From Kitasatospora sp. GAS204B (lineage in GTDB: Bacteria; Actinomycetota; Actinomycetes; Streptomycetales; Streptomycetaceae): a DNA stretch of 64,000 nt. The position numbers and the translations under genes were made by a program. Below the pieces are notes generated by a model that was not told where the DNA came from, did not search any database, and was given only the letters and a program-made list of their open reading frames with translations. The stretch spans positions 124,001 to 188,000 of the forward strand of contig NZ_JARZAG010000008.1 of NCBI RefSeq assembly GCF_029892155.1, in the 5' to 3' direction. Numbering within the stretch: position 1 is the first letter of the stretch; each line of letters starts with the position of its first letter. Below are positions 31,439 through 39,882 of this stretch, one piece after another.

Positions 31439-32875
31439 TTGGCTCGCAAACCCCGCCCCGTCGATCCGACCGAGGGGCCGCTGCAAGCGTTCGCCCACGA
31501 CCTACGGGCGGTGCGCGAGCAGGCCGGCAACCCCACCTACCGGGCCCTCGCCACGCTGGCCGGGTTCAGCGCCAGCACGCTGAGCGACGCGGCGGGCGGG
31601 GTGCGGCAGCCAAGCCTGGAGGTGACGCTCGCCTATGTCGGGGCGTGCGGTGGTGACGTCGAGCTGTGGGAGCGGCGCTGGGAGGAGCTGAGCCGCGAGC
31701 TGGCGGTGCGGCCGGCGGGGGTCGAGGCCGCGGACACTGCGGCGGCCGACGCGACACAGACGATGGCGGAGGAGCCGGAGGCCGTCGGCGAGGCTGCGCC
31801 GAACGCGGCCGAGCAACCGGCCCCGGCGCCACTCGCCGAAGCCACCGAAGCTGAAGCCGCCCAACCCGCCGAGCCGGTTGCGACCGCAGCCGCCACGCTC
31901 CCCCGGCGCTGGTACCAGGCGTACCGCGAACGCCCGGCCCGGCGGACGCTGCTCACCATGGGGGCCGTGGCCGCCGTCTGCGCACTGCTCGCCCTCTGGC
32001 TGCCCGGGCAGCACCAGCCGCACTCACAGCCCCAGCCGCCCAGTTCGACCGTCGCCGACTCGGCTTGCCTGCCGCCGGCGGGCGCTGCCGCCGGCGTCGC
32101 TCCGGCCACCCCGGCGCCGGTGCGCTTCACCGCGACGACGAAGAGCGCCGGCGCCCACGTCCGCCCCGGTGCCAGCTTCAACGCCGCCATCTTGTGGACC
32201 GTCCCGCCCGACTGCACCCTCCAGCTGACCGGCTTCTGCCTCGGCGACGTGGTCTACGACGTGGCCGGCGGCGAGCCGGACATACGCTGGTACGAACTGG
32301 CCGGCGGCGGGTTGGTGGCCTCGGCGGTCATGCACGGGGACCCGCCGAGCGCGCTGCAGCCCACCCCCTGCGCGGACAACGCCCCGAGTCCCGTCTCGGT
32401 CTCCCTGACCATGGCTCGATCGGCGCCCGACGGTTCGGTCGAGCTGAAGGCGACCGGGAACCAGGTGGCCATCGTCGGCTACGCCGCCTTCTTCAGCGAG
32501 GCGCCGAGCGGGGCGGGCTCGGGCACACCGAGCGCCGCCGCCGGCTCGCCGGCCGTCACCCCGGGATCCCCCGCGGCCGGGTCGGGCTCGCCCGCCCCCA
32601 CCCCGCCCGCCCCCGCCTGGCACCAGATCCAGCTGTCCGCCGATTCGCAGCACCAGTTCGACTACGTCTGGCGCCTCGGCCCACTGCAGACCGCCACCGC
32701 ACCGATTCCCGTGGTGTCCGTCGCCTGCCTCGGCGGTGGCCGGCCGACCACGGTGGCCGACGCCCAACTGCTCTCCCTCTCCACCGCGCTGCCCGCTCCC
32801 GCCCAGCTGAGCCCCGCCGATCGCGGCATCGCCGAACGCGCCGCCTGCCGCTACCCCAACACCTCCAACGGCTGA
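31439..32875 (+). CDS. Membrane-anchored XRE-HTH protein with SH3-like exterior domain
   Basis: A 478-residue protein with an unusual layout. Residues ~14-60 are an XRE-type HTH (FAHDLRAVREQAGNPTYRAL, then ATLAGFSASTLSDAAGG). An acidic Ala/Glu/Pro linker follows, then one membrane helix near 161-185 (LLTMGAVAAVCALLALWLPG). Outside the membrane comes a beta-rich SH3b-like region at ~215-305 (TTKSAGAHVRPGASFNAAIL), then a Ser/Pro/Gly linker and a second beta-rich part. It starts with TTG at 31439, 6 nt after GGAGA. The layout suggests signalling from the cell surface to DNA or to other proteins (inference). Several cysteines lie outside the membrane and may form disulfides. Confidence 0.7.
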   Translation: MARKPRPVDPTEGPLQAFAHDLRAVREQAGNPTYRALATLAGFSASTLSDAAGGVRQPSLEVTLAYVGACGGDVELWERRWEELSRELAVRPAGVEAADTAAADATQTMAEEPEAVGEAAPNAAEQPAPAPLAEATEAEAAQPAEPVATAAATLPRRWYQAYRERPARRTLLTMGAVAAVCALLALWLPGQHQPHSQPQPPSSTVADSACLPPAGAAAGVAPATPAPVRFTATTKSAGAHVRPGASFNAAILWTVPPDCTLQLTGFCLGDVVYDVAGGEPDIRWYELAGGGLVASAVMHGDPPSALQPTPCADNAPSPVSVSLTMARSAPDGSVELKATGNQVAIVGYAAFFSEAPSGAGSGTPSAAAGSPAVTPGSPAAGSGSPAPTPPAPAWHQIQLSADSQHQFDYVWRLGPLQTATAPIPVVSVACLGGGRPTTVADAQLLSLSTALPAPAQLSPADRGIAERAACRYPNTSNG

Positions 32876-32884
32876 CCGGCCGCT

Positions 32885-32968
32885 GATCCGACGTGCCGTC
32901 ATTACTCTGACGGCACGTCGGATCGCCGCCACCGCGGCCGCGCGGCAGCCTCCTCGCAGGCTGCCGCG
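32885..32968. terminator. Two back-to-back hairpins
   Basis: The first stem pairs 32885-32901 with 32908-32924, 17 bp perfect with a 6-nt loop. The second pairs 32941-32951 with 32958-32968, 11 bp perfect with a 6-nt loop. They follow the membrane-anchored XRE gene and precede the S4 gene on the same strand. Two strong hairpins in a row should stop readthrough. Confidence 0.8.
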
Positions 32969-33040
32969 CGGATTCGGGGGCGTCGACTGGACACCAGGTC
33001 CCCTCCCGGTGCGGCCGGCGAGGCGGGTTAGAGTCGGGGT

Positions 33041-33424
33041 ATGGCCGTAGACGAAGCCACCGCACGGGTGGACAGCTGGATCTGGTCGGTGCGACTGGCC
33101 AAGACCCGCTCCCTCGCCGCCACCGCCTGCCGCGCCGGACATGTCCGGGTGAACGGCGAACGCGTCAAGCCCGCCCACCCCGTCAAGATCGGCGACGAGG
33201 TCCGGGTGCGCCAGGACGACTGGACCCGGGTGGTCGTCGTCGCCCGCGTGATCAGCAAGCGCGTCGGCGCCTCGGTCGCCGTCGACTGTTTCGTCGACAA
33301 CAGCCCGCCCCGCCCCACCTCCCTGGGCCCCGCCCCCGTGGCCCTGCGTGAGCGCGGCGCCGGCCGCCCCACCAAGCGCGACCGGCGCGCCCTGGAGCAG
33401 CTCTTCGGCCCCCCTGGCGGCTGA
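33041..33424 (+). CDS. S4-domain RNA-binding protein (Hsp15-like)
   Basis: A 127-residue protein with an S4 domain at residues ~8-75: RVDSWIWSVRLAKTRSLAAT, then RAGHVRVNGERVKPAHPVKI, then GDEVRVRQDDW. This is the alpha-L RNA-binding motif of Hsp15/ribosomal S4. Hsp15 in Escherichia coli rescues 50S subunits carrying stalled nascent chains. The C-terminus is basic (GRPTKRDRRALEQLF), as in Hsp15 relatives. A stand-alone gene flanked by hairpins. Confidence 0.9.
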   Translation: MAVDEATARVDSWIWSVRLAKTRSLAATACRAGHVRVNGERVKPAHPVKIGDEVRVRQDDWTRVVVVARVISKRVGASVAVDCFVDNSPPRPTSLGPAPVALRERGAGRPTKRDRRALEQLFGPPGG

Positions 33425-33706
33425 CCATCCCCCGGCCGATCGGGACGCTCCCTGCCGGGCTGTCGCCGTCCGCGAGGCGCTGTCCGCCTCGGCGGTGCTC
33501 GCGGTGCGCGATCAGTCGGCCTGCTCGGCTGCTCACAGCCGTCCGTGGATGACGGTGGGTGGCGGTGTCCAGCACGCTGCGTACGCGCGTCGCCGCCCGG
33601 GTAGAAGAGCACCTGGTGACGGAGCGTCAGATCACCAGGACAGCGTCCTCGTAGACGATCACCCGTCAAGCGGCGGTGCGGTGGGTGCGACCCGCCGGGC
33701 CGCCGT
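33425..33706. terminator. Convergent gap with a hairpin
   Basis: The 282 nt between the S4 gene and the convergent glpD hold no recognisable gene. CCTGGTGA at 33612-33619 pairs with TCACCAGG at 33632-33639, an 8-bp stem with a 12-nt loop, and is the likely terminator for glpD. The rest is unremarkable. Confidence 0.45.
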
Positions 33707-35269
33707 TCAGCCGGCCAGCGCCCGTTCCGCGGCCGGTCGGGCGGCGGTGCGGTGGGCCGGGGCGAGGCCGATGCGGGTGCGGCGGTCGAGCAGGTCGGCG
33801 GTGTCCAGGGCGCCCTCGTGGCGGGTGGCGAAGAGGAGTTCGGCCATGGTGGTGTCGGTGCCGGGGGCGATCGGGGTGAGGAGGGCGGGGTCGCCGTCGG
33901 CCTGGGCGAGGACGGCGGGGGCTTCGGTGCCGTAGCGACGGACCAGGCGCAGGGGGGCGTCGACGCGGTCGAGTTGGGGGCGCGGGGCCGCACCGACCAG
34001 GGGGAGGGCGCGGGTTCGGCAGGGGCGGGCGGTCAGCCGGGCGTGGGCGAGGGCGGCGTCCAGGGCGTCCTCGGCCATCTGGCGGTAGGTGGTGAGCTTG
34101 CCACCGACGATGGTCACCAGGCCCTCGGGGCTGGTCAGCACGGCGTGCTTGCGGGAGACGTCGGCGGTGCGCCCGGTGCCGTCGTCCAGCAGCGGGCGCA
34201 GGCCTGCGAAGGTGCCGAGCAGATCGGCGCGGGTGAGCGGGGTGCGCAGTGCGGAACTGATGGTCTGCAGCAGGAAATCGATCTCGGACTCGGCCGGCTG
34301 CGGCACGTCGGGGATCGGGCCGGGCGCGTCCTCGTCGGTGAGGCCGACGTAGACCCGGCCGTCGGGGGCGGGCAGCGCGAAGACGAAGCGGTTGGTCTCG
34401 CCCGGCACCGGCACGGTGAGCCCGGCGTTCAGGGCGCCGGTCGGGCCGGTGAAGGCGGACTGCGGCAGCACCAGGTGGGTGCCGCGGCTGGGCCGCAGGG
34501 TGATGCCGGGGGCCAGCTCGCCGGCCCAGACGCCGGCCGCGTTGATCACCGTGCTGGCCGTCAACTCGAAGGAGTCGCCGGTCAGTTCGTCGGTCAGCCG
34601 GGCCCCGGTGCCGTGCGCCGCGCTGACCGCGCAGCGGGTCAGGATCCGTGCGCCGTGGGCCGCCGCGGTGCGCGCCAGGGCGACCACCAGGCGTGCGTCG
34701 TCGACCAGTTGGCCGTCCCAGAAGACCAGGCCGCCGCGCAGCCCGGCGGTTCGCACGGTGGGGGCGTAGCGCAGCACCTCGGCGGGGGCGAGGCGGCGGG
34801 AGCGGGGCAGGGTGGTCGAGGAGGTGCCGGCGGTGCGGCGCAGCAGGTCCCCGGCCAGGAAGCCGGCCCGGACCAGCGCGGCGTCCGCGAAGCCGGTGCC
34901 GGGCAGCAGCGGGACGATCTGCGGCAGCGCGTGCACCAGGTGGGGGGCGGTGCGGTCGAGCAGGATGCCGCGCTCGACAGCGCTCTCCCGGGCGATGCCG
35001 ACGCTGCCGGAGGCGAGGTAGCGCAGGCCGCCGTGGACCAGCTTGGAGCTCCAGCGACTGGTGCCGAAGCCGAGGTCGTGCTTCTCGGCGAGGACGACGG
35101 ACAGGCCGCGGGCGGCCGCGTCGAGCGCGATGCCGGCGCCGGTGACGCCACCGCCGATCACCAGGACGTCGATGGCGCGGGCGCCGGCCGGCGGCGAGGC
35201 CAGGTCGGCCAGGTCGCGGGTGCGGCGAGCGGCGTTCAGCGAGGAGCCGGTGCCGATTGTCCTGGTCAT
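33707..35269 (-). CDS. glpD: Glycerol-3-phosphate dehydrogenase/oxidase
   Basis: A 520-residue FAD enzyme, membrane-associated in most bacteria. It oxidises sn-glycerol-3-phosphate to dihydroxyacetone phosphate and feeds electrons to quinone. The FAD-binding motif is VLVIGGGVTGAGIALDAAAR (~30-50), followed by LAEKHDLGFGTSRWSSKLVH and GGLRYLASG, the GlpD substrate region. The C-terminal part includes TIVGGKLTTYRQMAEDALDA, a family hallmark. Its ATG overlaps the stop of the upstream TetR gene (ATGA), so the two are coupled. The divergent alkyl-DHAP-synthase-like and lipid kinase genes suggest the DHAP product feeds lipid metabolism. Confidence 0.92.
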   Translation of the reverse strand: MTRTIGTGSSLNAARRTRDLADLASPPAGARAIDVLVIGGGVTGAGIALDAAARGLSVVLAEKHDLGFGTSRWSSKLVHGGLRYLASGSVGIARESAVERGILLDRTAPHLVHALPQIVPLLPGTGFADAALVRAGFLAGDLLRRTAGTSSTTLPRSRRLAPAEVLRYAPTVRTAGLRGGLVFWDGQLVDDARLVVALARTAAAHGARILTRCAVSAAHGTGARLTDELTGDSFELTASTVINAAGVWAGELAPGITLRPSRGTHLVLPQSAFTGPTGALNAGLTVPVPGETNRFVFALPAPDGRVYVGLTDEDAPGPIPDVPQPAESEIDFLLQTISSALRTPLTRADLLGTFAGLRPLLDDGTGRTADVSRKHAVLTSPEGLVTIVGGKLTTYRQMAEDALDAALAHARLTARPCRTRALPLVGAAPRPQLDRVDAPLRLVRRYGTEAPAVLAQADGDPALLTPIAPGTDTTMAELLFATRHEGALDTADLLDRRTRIGLAPAHRTAARPAAERALAG

Positions 35270-36009
35270 GCGTCAGAACCGCCTTCGGTGACGGGAGTTG
35301 GCGAGAGGTATCGGTCGAGCAGCAGGCGCAGCTCGCCGTCGAGCCGGTCGACCTCGTCCCCCGCCCCGTCGGGTGCGTCCACGAAGACGGGCCCGGTGAG
35401 AGTGAAGGACCACGCGGTGAGCAGCACCGCGCGGGCCAGCAGCGCGGGGTCGCCGGTCCGGATCGAGCCGTCGGCGAGGCCGGCGCGCAGGCCGGCTTCG
35501 AGCATCGCGAGCTGGTGGTTGGTGTTGGTGCCGCGCCGCTTGAGCAGGTAAGGGGTGAGGAAGTCCGGGTCGAGCTCGATGATCTTGCGCAGCAGCGGGT
35601 GCACCCGGATGGCGCCGACCAGGCGCACCGTGCCGTCCACCACGTGGGCCCGGCCGTGGGTCGCCCCGCCGAGCGGGAAAGCGCTTTCGAAAGCGCTTTC
35701 CGCCAGCTCCGTCCAGACCCGGGTGGTCAACGCGCCGAGCACCTCGCGCACCCCGCCCCAGCGGCGGTAGAGGGTGGCGCGGGAGACGCCGGCCTGGCGG
35801 GCGATGTCGGCCATGGTGATCCGCTGCATGCCGATGGTGAGCAGCAGCTGGTAGGCCGCGTCGAGGATCCGCTCCTCGGGGATGGCATTGGCGGCCTTCG
35901 GCCCGGGGCGGGAGTCGGCGGGAGACTCGGGCCGGGCTTCGGGCGGAGTTCCGGAGGGGGCTTCGGACGGGGTTCCGGATCCCGACGTGTTGATTCGCTG
36001 CGACACCAC
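35266..36009 (-). CDS. TetR family regulator of the glpD / AGPS-like locus
   Basis: A 247-residue TetR protein. The first ~40 residues are a Pro/Ser/Gly-rich extension. The HTH follows at ~44-95 (EERILDAAYQLLLTIGMQRI, then ADIARQAGVSRATLYRRW), and then the ligand domain. The start is GTG 36009 or 36006; a palindrome covering the start codon is the probable autoregulatory site. It is translationally coupled to glpD and diverges from the FAD oxidase and lipid-kinase genes, so it probably controls both units. Its coding sequence contains a 26-bp perfect palindrome that encodes a duplicated ESAF. Confidence 0.85.
   Translation of the reverse strand: MVSQRINTSGSGTPSEAPSGTPPEARPESPADSRPGPKAANAIPEERILDAAYQLLLTIGMQRITMADIARQAGVSRATLYRRWGGVREVLGALTTRVWTELAESAFESAFPLGGATHGRAHVVDGTVRLVGAIRVHPLLRKIIELDPDFLTPYLLKRRGTNTNHQLAMLEAGLRAGLADGSIRTGDPALLARAVLLTAWSFTLTGPVFVDAPDGAGDEVDRLDGELRLLLDRYLSPTPVTEGGSDA
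35676..35701. repeat. 26-bp perfect palindrome inside the TetR gene
   Basis: The sequence 35676-35701 equals its own reverse complement over all 26 bases. It is a tandem pair of GAAAGCGCTTTC and encodes ESAF twice. It may be a chance product of an in-frame duplication, or it may have a regulatory or structural role. Confidence 0.8.
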
Positions 36010-36020
36010 ATGTACAAGTG
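36007..36020. promoter_or_regulatory. Palindromic operator at the TetR gene start
   Basis: CACATGTACAAGTG is a palindrome with a single mismatched pair and a central TGTACA. It covers the GTG start of the leftward TetR gene and lies 35 nt before the ATG of the rightward FAD oxidase gene. It is the best candidate for the TetR binding site controlling both transcripts. Confidence 0.55.
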
Positions 36021-36054
36021 TATCAGCGCCTTCCCCTCCACCCTGAGGACCTCG

Positions 36055-37707
36055 ATGACCGAGTCAGACCTGCCCGTCGCGGACTTCCACCCCTACCGCT
36101 GGGGCGACCCCGCCCGCCGCACCGAACTCCCGGCCGCCGCGCACGAGACGCTGGCCGCCTTCGGGGTCCGCACGCCCGCGCAGCCGCCGGTCGACCTCGA
36201 CACGCTCGTGCTGCCCGACACCGCGCTGGACGAGAAGGCGCTTACCGAGCTGGCCGCCGTGGTCGGCGCGGAGCAGCTCAGCACCGCCGCCGCCGTCCGG
36301 ATCGGCCACACCCGCGGCTGGTCCACCCCCGACCTGCTGCGGCTGCGCGCGGGCGATGTCACGGACGCGCCGGACGCCGTCGCCTTCCCCGGCACGCACC
36401 AGGAGGTGGTGGCCCTGCTGGAGCTGTGCGAGCGGCTGCGCCTGGCCGTCGTCCCCTACTCCGGCGGCACCTCGGTGGTCGGCGGACTGGCGCCGCAGCG
36501 GGCCGGGTTCGCCGGCCTGCTCGCGCTCGACCTCAAGCGGCTGAACGCCGTGCTGGCGATCGACGAGGTCTCCCGCACCGCCACGCTGCAGGCCGGCCTG
36601 CGCGGTCCGGAGGCCGAACGGCAGCTGCGGGAGCACGGCCTGACGCTGGGTCACTTCCCGCAGTCGTACGAGGGCGCGAGCATCGGCGGCTACGCCGCGG
36701 CGCGCTCGGCCGGCCAGTCCTCGGCCGGCTACGGACGGTTCGACGAGATGGTGGTCGGCCTGGTGCTGGCCACCCCGCGCGGCACGATGGAGCTGGGCAG
36801 CGCCCCGAAGTCGGCGGCCGGCCCCGACCTGCGCCAGCTGGTGCTCGGCTCGGAGGGCACCCTGGGCGTGATCACCTCGGTGACCGTCCGGGTGCGCCCG
36901 CTGCCGGCCGAACGGGTCTACGAGGCCTGGAAGTTCGACTCCTTCGAGGCGGGCGCGGACGCGCTGCGCCGGCTGGTCCAGGACGGCCCGCTGCCCACCG
37001 TGCTGCGGCTCTCCGACGAGATGGAGACCTCGATCAACCTGGCCGACCCGGCCGCGATGTTCGGCGGCGGCCCGGGCGGTTGCCTGGCCGTCACCGGCTA
37101 CGAGGGCAGCGCGGCCGAGGTGGCCGCCCGCCGGGCCGGCGCGAGCGAGCTGCTGATCGCGGCCGGCGGGCAGCCGCTGGGCACCGAGCCGGGCGAGTCC
37201 TGGCGCCACGGCCGCTACCGCGCACCGTACTTGCGCGATCCGCTGCTGGACGCCGGGGTGCTGATCGAGACCCTGGAGACGGTGACCTTCTGGTCGAACC
37301 TGCACCCGCTGCGCGCGGCCGTCACCGAGGCGCTGACCAGCGCGCTGACCGCGCAGGGCGGCACGCCACTGGTGCTCTGCCACATCTCGCACGTCTACGA
37401 GACCGGCGCCTCGCTCTACTTCACCGTCGCCTGTGCCCAGACCGAGGACCCGATCGACCAGTGGCACGCCGCCAAGTCGGCTGCCAACGAGGCGATCCGG
37501 GCGGCCGGTGCGGCGATCACCCACCACCACGGCGTGGGCACCGACCACCGGGACGTCTACGCCCGCGAGGTGGGCCCGCTGGCGGTGGCCTCACTGCAGG
37601 CGGTCAAGCGGGTGCTGGACCCGGCCGGGATCCTCAACCCGGGTGTGCTGATCCCGACTCCGGATGCGGCGGCAGCGGGCGTCCCGGGTACCGAGAGCGA
37701 GCACTGA
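36055..37707 (+). CDS. FAD-linked oxidase, alkyldihydroxyacetonephosphate synthase (AGPS)-like
   Basis: A 550-residue VAO/PCMH-fold flavoprotein. The FAD domain shows YSGGTSVVGGL (~140) and the AGPS-type QSYEGASIGGYAAARSAGQS (~203) with YGRFDEMVVGL. The cap domain has PTVLRLSDEMETSIN, CHISHVYETGASLYFTVACA, and the active-site HHHGVGTDHRD (~495), which closely parallels the HHG motif of alkyl-DHAP synthase. AGPS replaces the acyl chain of acyl-DHAP by a fatty alcohol to make ether lipids. Bacterial homologues may instead oxidise a hydroxy acid or lipid glycerol. GAGGA precedes the ATG. It overlaps closely with the following lipid-kinase gene and diverges from TetR-glpD. Confidence 0.75.
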   Translation: MTESDLPVADFHPYRWGDPARRTELPAAAHETLAAFGVRTPAQPPVDLDTLVLPDTALDEKALTELAAVVGAEQLSTAAAVRIGHTRGWSTPDLLRLRAGDVTDAPDAVAFPGTHQEVVALLELCERLRLAVVPYSGGTSVVGGLAPQRAGFAGLLALDLKRLNAVLAIDEVSRTATLQAGLRGPEAERQLREHGLTLGHFPQSYEGASIGGYAAARSAGQSSAGYGRFDEMVVGLVLATPRGTMELGSAPKSAAGPDLRQLVLGSEGTLGVITSVTVRVRPLPAERVYEAWKFDSFEAGADALRRLVQDGPLPTVLRLSDEMETSINLADPAAMFGGGPGGCLAVTGYEGSAAEVAARRAGASELLIAAGGQPLGTEPGESWRHGRYRAPYLRDPLLDAGVLIETLETVTFWSNLHPLRAAVTEALTSALTAQGGTPLVLCHISHVYETGASLYFTVACAQTEDPIDQWHAAKSAANEAIRAAGAAITHHHGVGTDHRDVYAREVGPLAVASLQAVKRVLDPAGILNPGVLIPTPDAAAAGVPGTESEH

Positions 37708-37708
37708 G

Positions 37709-38590
37709 ATGGCCGGTGACACGTTCACCGCGATCGTCAACCCGATCTCGGGCGGCGGCCACGCCCTCGCCCGCTGGGAGCCGATCGCCGCGCTGCTGCG
37801 CGCGGCCGGCGCCATCGTGCGCACGGAGCCGAGCCGGGACCGCGAACACGCCATCGCCGCCGCCCGAGCGGCCGCCGAACGCGGCGAGGTGGTGGTCGCG
37901 GTCGGCGGCGACGGCATGGTGCGCGACGTGGCCGACGGCACCGTGCGCGGCGGCGGCACGATGGCCATCGTGCCGGCCGGGCGCGGCAACGACCTGGCCC
38001 GTACCCTCAAGCTGCCCGGGGCCGGCGAACCGGCGGCGGTGGCCCGGCTGTTGCTGGCCGGACAGCGCCGCACGATCGACGTGCTGGAGGTCAACGGGGT
38101 GATCGCACCGGGCAACGTGTACATCGGGATCGACGCGCTCGCCACCCGGATCATCAACGCCGGACGCGGCCTGCCCGCCCTGCTGCTCTACCGGCTGGCC
38201 CCGCTGCGGGCGATCCTCAGCTGGCGGGCGGCCGGCTACACGCTGACCGTCGACGGTGCGCGGCGCGAGGTGCGCGGGCACACCGTGGTGGTGGCCAACT
38301 CCGGTGCGTACGGGCATGGTCTGCGGATCGTGCCGACGGCCGTGCTGGACGACGGGCTGCTCGACGTGATGGTGGTCGGCGACGGGCCGCGCTCGAAGGT
38401 GATCGCCTTCATGCGCGAGGCCAAGCGCGGCACTCACCTACGCCGACCCGAGGTCAGCGTGCAGACCGCGCAGGAGGTCACGGTGGACGCCGACCGGCCG
38501 ATCCCGGTCTGCGCGGACGGCGACGAGATCGCGCAACTGCCCGCCCGGATCCGGGTGCTGCCCGGTGCGCTGGCGGTGCTCGCGCCGTAG
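37709..38590 (+). CDS. Diacylglycerol kinase-family lipid kinase
   Basis: A 293-residue DAGK/YegS-type kinase. The catalytic N-terminal domain has FTAIVNPISGGGHALARW, the ATP-binding EVVVAVGGDGMVRDVADGTV, and MAIVPAGRGNDLARTL. The C-terminal beta domain has VRGHTVVVANSGAYGHGLRI, with DDGLLDVMVV. Such enzymes phosphorylate diacylglycerol or a related lipid alcohol to its phosphate. The ATG lies 2 nt after the stop of the AGPS-like gene, so they are one operon. With GlpD, this gene group links G3P/DHAP to lipid head-group metabolism (inference). Confidence 0.9.
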   Translation: MAGDTFTAIVNPISGGGHALARWEPIAALLRAAGAIVRTEPSRDREHAIAAARAAAERGEVVVAVGGDGMVRDVADGTVRGGGTMAIVPAGRGNDLARTLKLPGAGEPAAVARLLLAGQRRTIDVLEVNGVIAPGNVYIGIDALATRIINAGRGLPALLLYRLAPLRAILSWRAAGYTLTVDGARREVRGHTVVVANSGAYGHGLRIVPTAVLDDGLLDVMVVGDGPRSKVIAFMREAKRGTHLRRPEVSVQTAQEVTVDADRPIPVCADGDEIAQLPARIRVLPGALAVLAP

Positions 38591-38677
38591 GGTGCCTCGT
38601 AGCGGTGCGTTGAGGCGACACCGTCCAGGTGCGGACCAGCGGGCGGTAGGTCCAGAGTGCAGAGGAGAGGCGATCCG

Positions 38678-39856
38678 ATGGCTGCGCAGTTCGGTGACTA
38701 CCAGTACGAGATCCAGTTCAACGCACTGTCCGGCGTGCTCCCCGAACTGCCGATGGCCTTCGCCGAGTTGGAGCGGAGGGCGAAGGCCACCCTGTCGCCC
38801 TCGCTCTGGTCGTACGTCGCGGGCGGCGCGGGCGACGAGTTCACCCAGCGGGCCAACGTCCGCGCCTTCGAGCAGTGGGGGCTGATCCCCCGGATGCTGG
38901 TCGGGGCCGCCGAACGCGACCTGTCGGTGGAGCTGTTCGGGCTCACCCTGCCCTCGCCGCTCTTCCTCGCCCCGGTCGGCGTACTCGGCCTCTGCGCCCA
39001 GGACGGGCACGGCGACCTCGCCACCGCACGGGCCGCCGCCCGTACCGGGGTGCCCATGGTGGCCTCCACGTTGACCGTCGATCCGCTGGAACAGGTCGCG
39101 GGTGAACTCGGCGACACACCGGGCTTCTTCCAGCTCTATCCGCCCAAGGACCGTGAGCTGGCGGCGAGTCTGGTGGCCCGGGCGGAGGCGGCCGGGTTCA
39201 AGGGCATCGTGGTCACCCTGGACACCTGGGTGCTCGGCTGGCGCCCCGGCGACCTGGCCACCGGCAACTTCCCGCAGCTGCGCGGCAACTGCCTGGCCAA
39301 CTACACCTCGGACCCGGTCTTCCGGGCCCGACTGGCCAAGCCGCCGCAGGAGGACATGCAGGCCGCCGTGCTGGAGTGGGTGAGCGTCTTCGCCGCCCCG
39401 CTGACCTGGGCCGACCTGCCCTGGCTGCGCTCGCTCACCACGCTGCCGCTGATCCTCAAGGGAATCTGCCACCCCGAGGACGTGCGACGGGCCAGGGACG
39501 CGGGGGTGGACGGGATCTACTGCTCCAACCACGGCGGCCGCCAGGCCAACGGCGGGCTGCCGGCGCTGGCCGCGCTGCCCGGCGTGGTGGCGGCGGCCGA
39601 CGGGCTGCCGGTGCTCTTCGACTCGGGCGTGCGCAGCGGCGCGGACCTGGTCAAGGCGCTGGCCCTGGGCGCCACGGCGGTCGGGGTCGGGCGCCCCTAC
39701 ACCTACGGGCTGGCGCTCGGCGGCGCGGCCGGGGTCGAGCACGTGCTGCGCTCGCTGCTCGCCGAGGCCGACCTGATCATGGCGGTGGACGGCTACCCGA
39801 CGCCGGCCGACCTCACCCGGGACGCGCTGGTGCGGCTCCCGGGCGAGGTCGGCTGA
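38678..39856 (+). CDS. Lactate 2-monooxygenase/alpha-hydroxy-acid oxidase family protein
   Basis: A 392-residue FMN-dependent TIM-barrel enzyme. It has [36 protein letters not shown] and [20 protein letters not shown]. The active-site motif is [15 protein letters not shown] (the proton-abstracting His), followed by [20 protein letters not shown]. The insert between strands is of lactate 2-monooxygenase length; that enzyme turns L-lactate into acetate, CO2 and water. GGAGAGG precedes ATG 38678 by about 8 nt. It follows the lipid kinase on the same strand with an 87-nt gap, so membership of that operon is uncertain. Confidence 0.85.
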   Translation: MAAQFGDYQYEIQFNALSGVLPELPMAFAELERRAKATLSPSLWSYVAGGAGDEFTQRANVRAFEQWGLIPRMLVGAAERDLSVELFGLTLPSPLFLAPVGVLGLCAQDGHGDLATARAAARTGVPMVASTLTVDPLEQVAGELGDTPGFFQLYPPKDRELAASLVARAEAAGFKGIVVTLDTWVLGWRPGDLATGNFPQLRGNCLANYTSDPVFRARLAKPPQEDMQAAVLEWVSVFAAPLTWADLPWLRSLTTLPLILKGICHPEDVRRARDAGVDGIYCSNHGGRQANGGLPALAALPGVVAAADGLPVLFDSGVRSGADLVKALALGATAVGVGRPYTYGLALGGAAGVEHVLRSLLAEADLIMAVDGYPTPADLTRDALVRLPGEVG

Positions 39857-39882
39857 CGCTCACTCCTCGCTCACTCCCCGCC

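Noticed and set aside
33752..35551. Long plus-strand frame opposite glpD
   Set aside because: It is a low-complexity Gly/Ala/Val/Gln translation with no motifs. The glpD FAD motifs are on the other strand.
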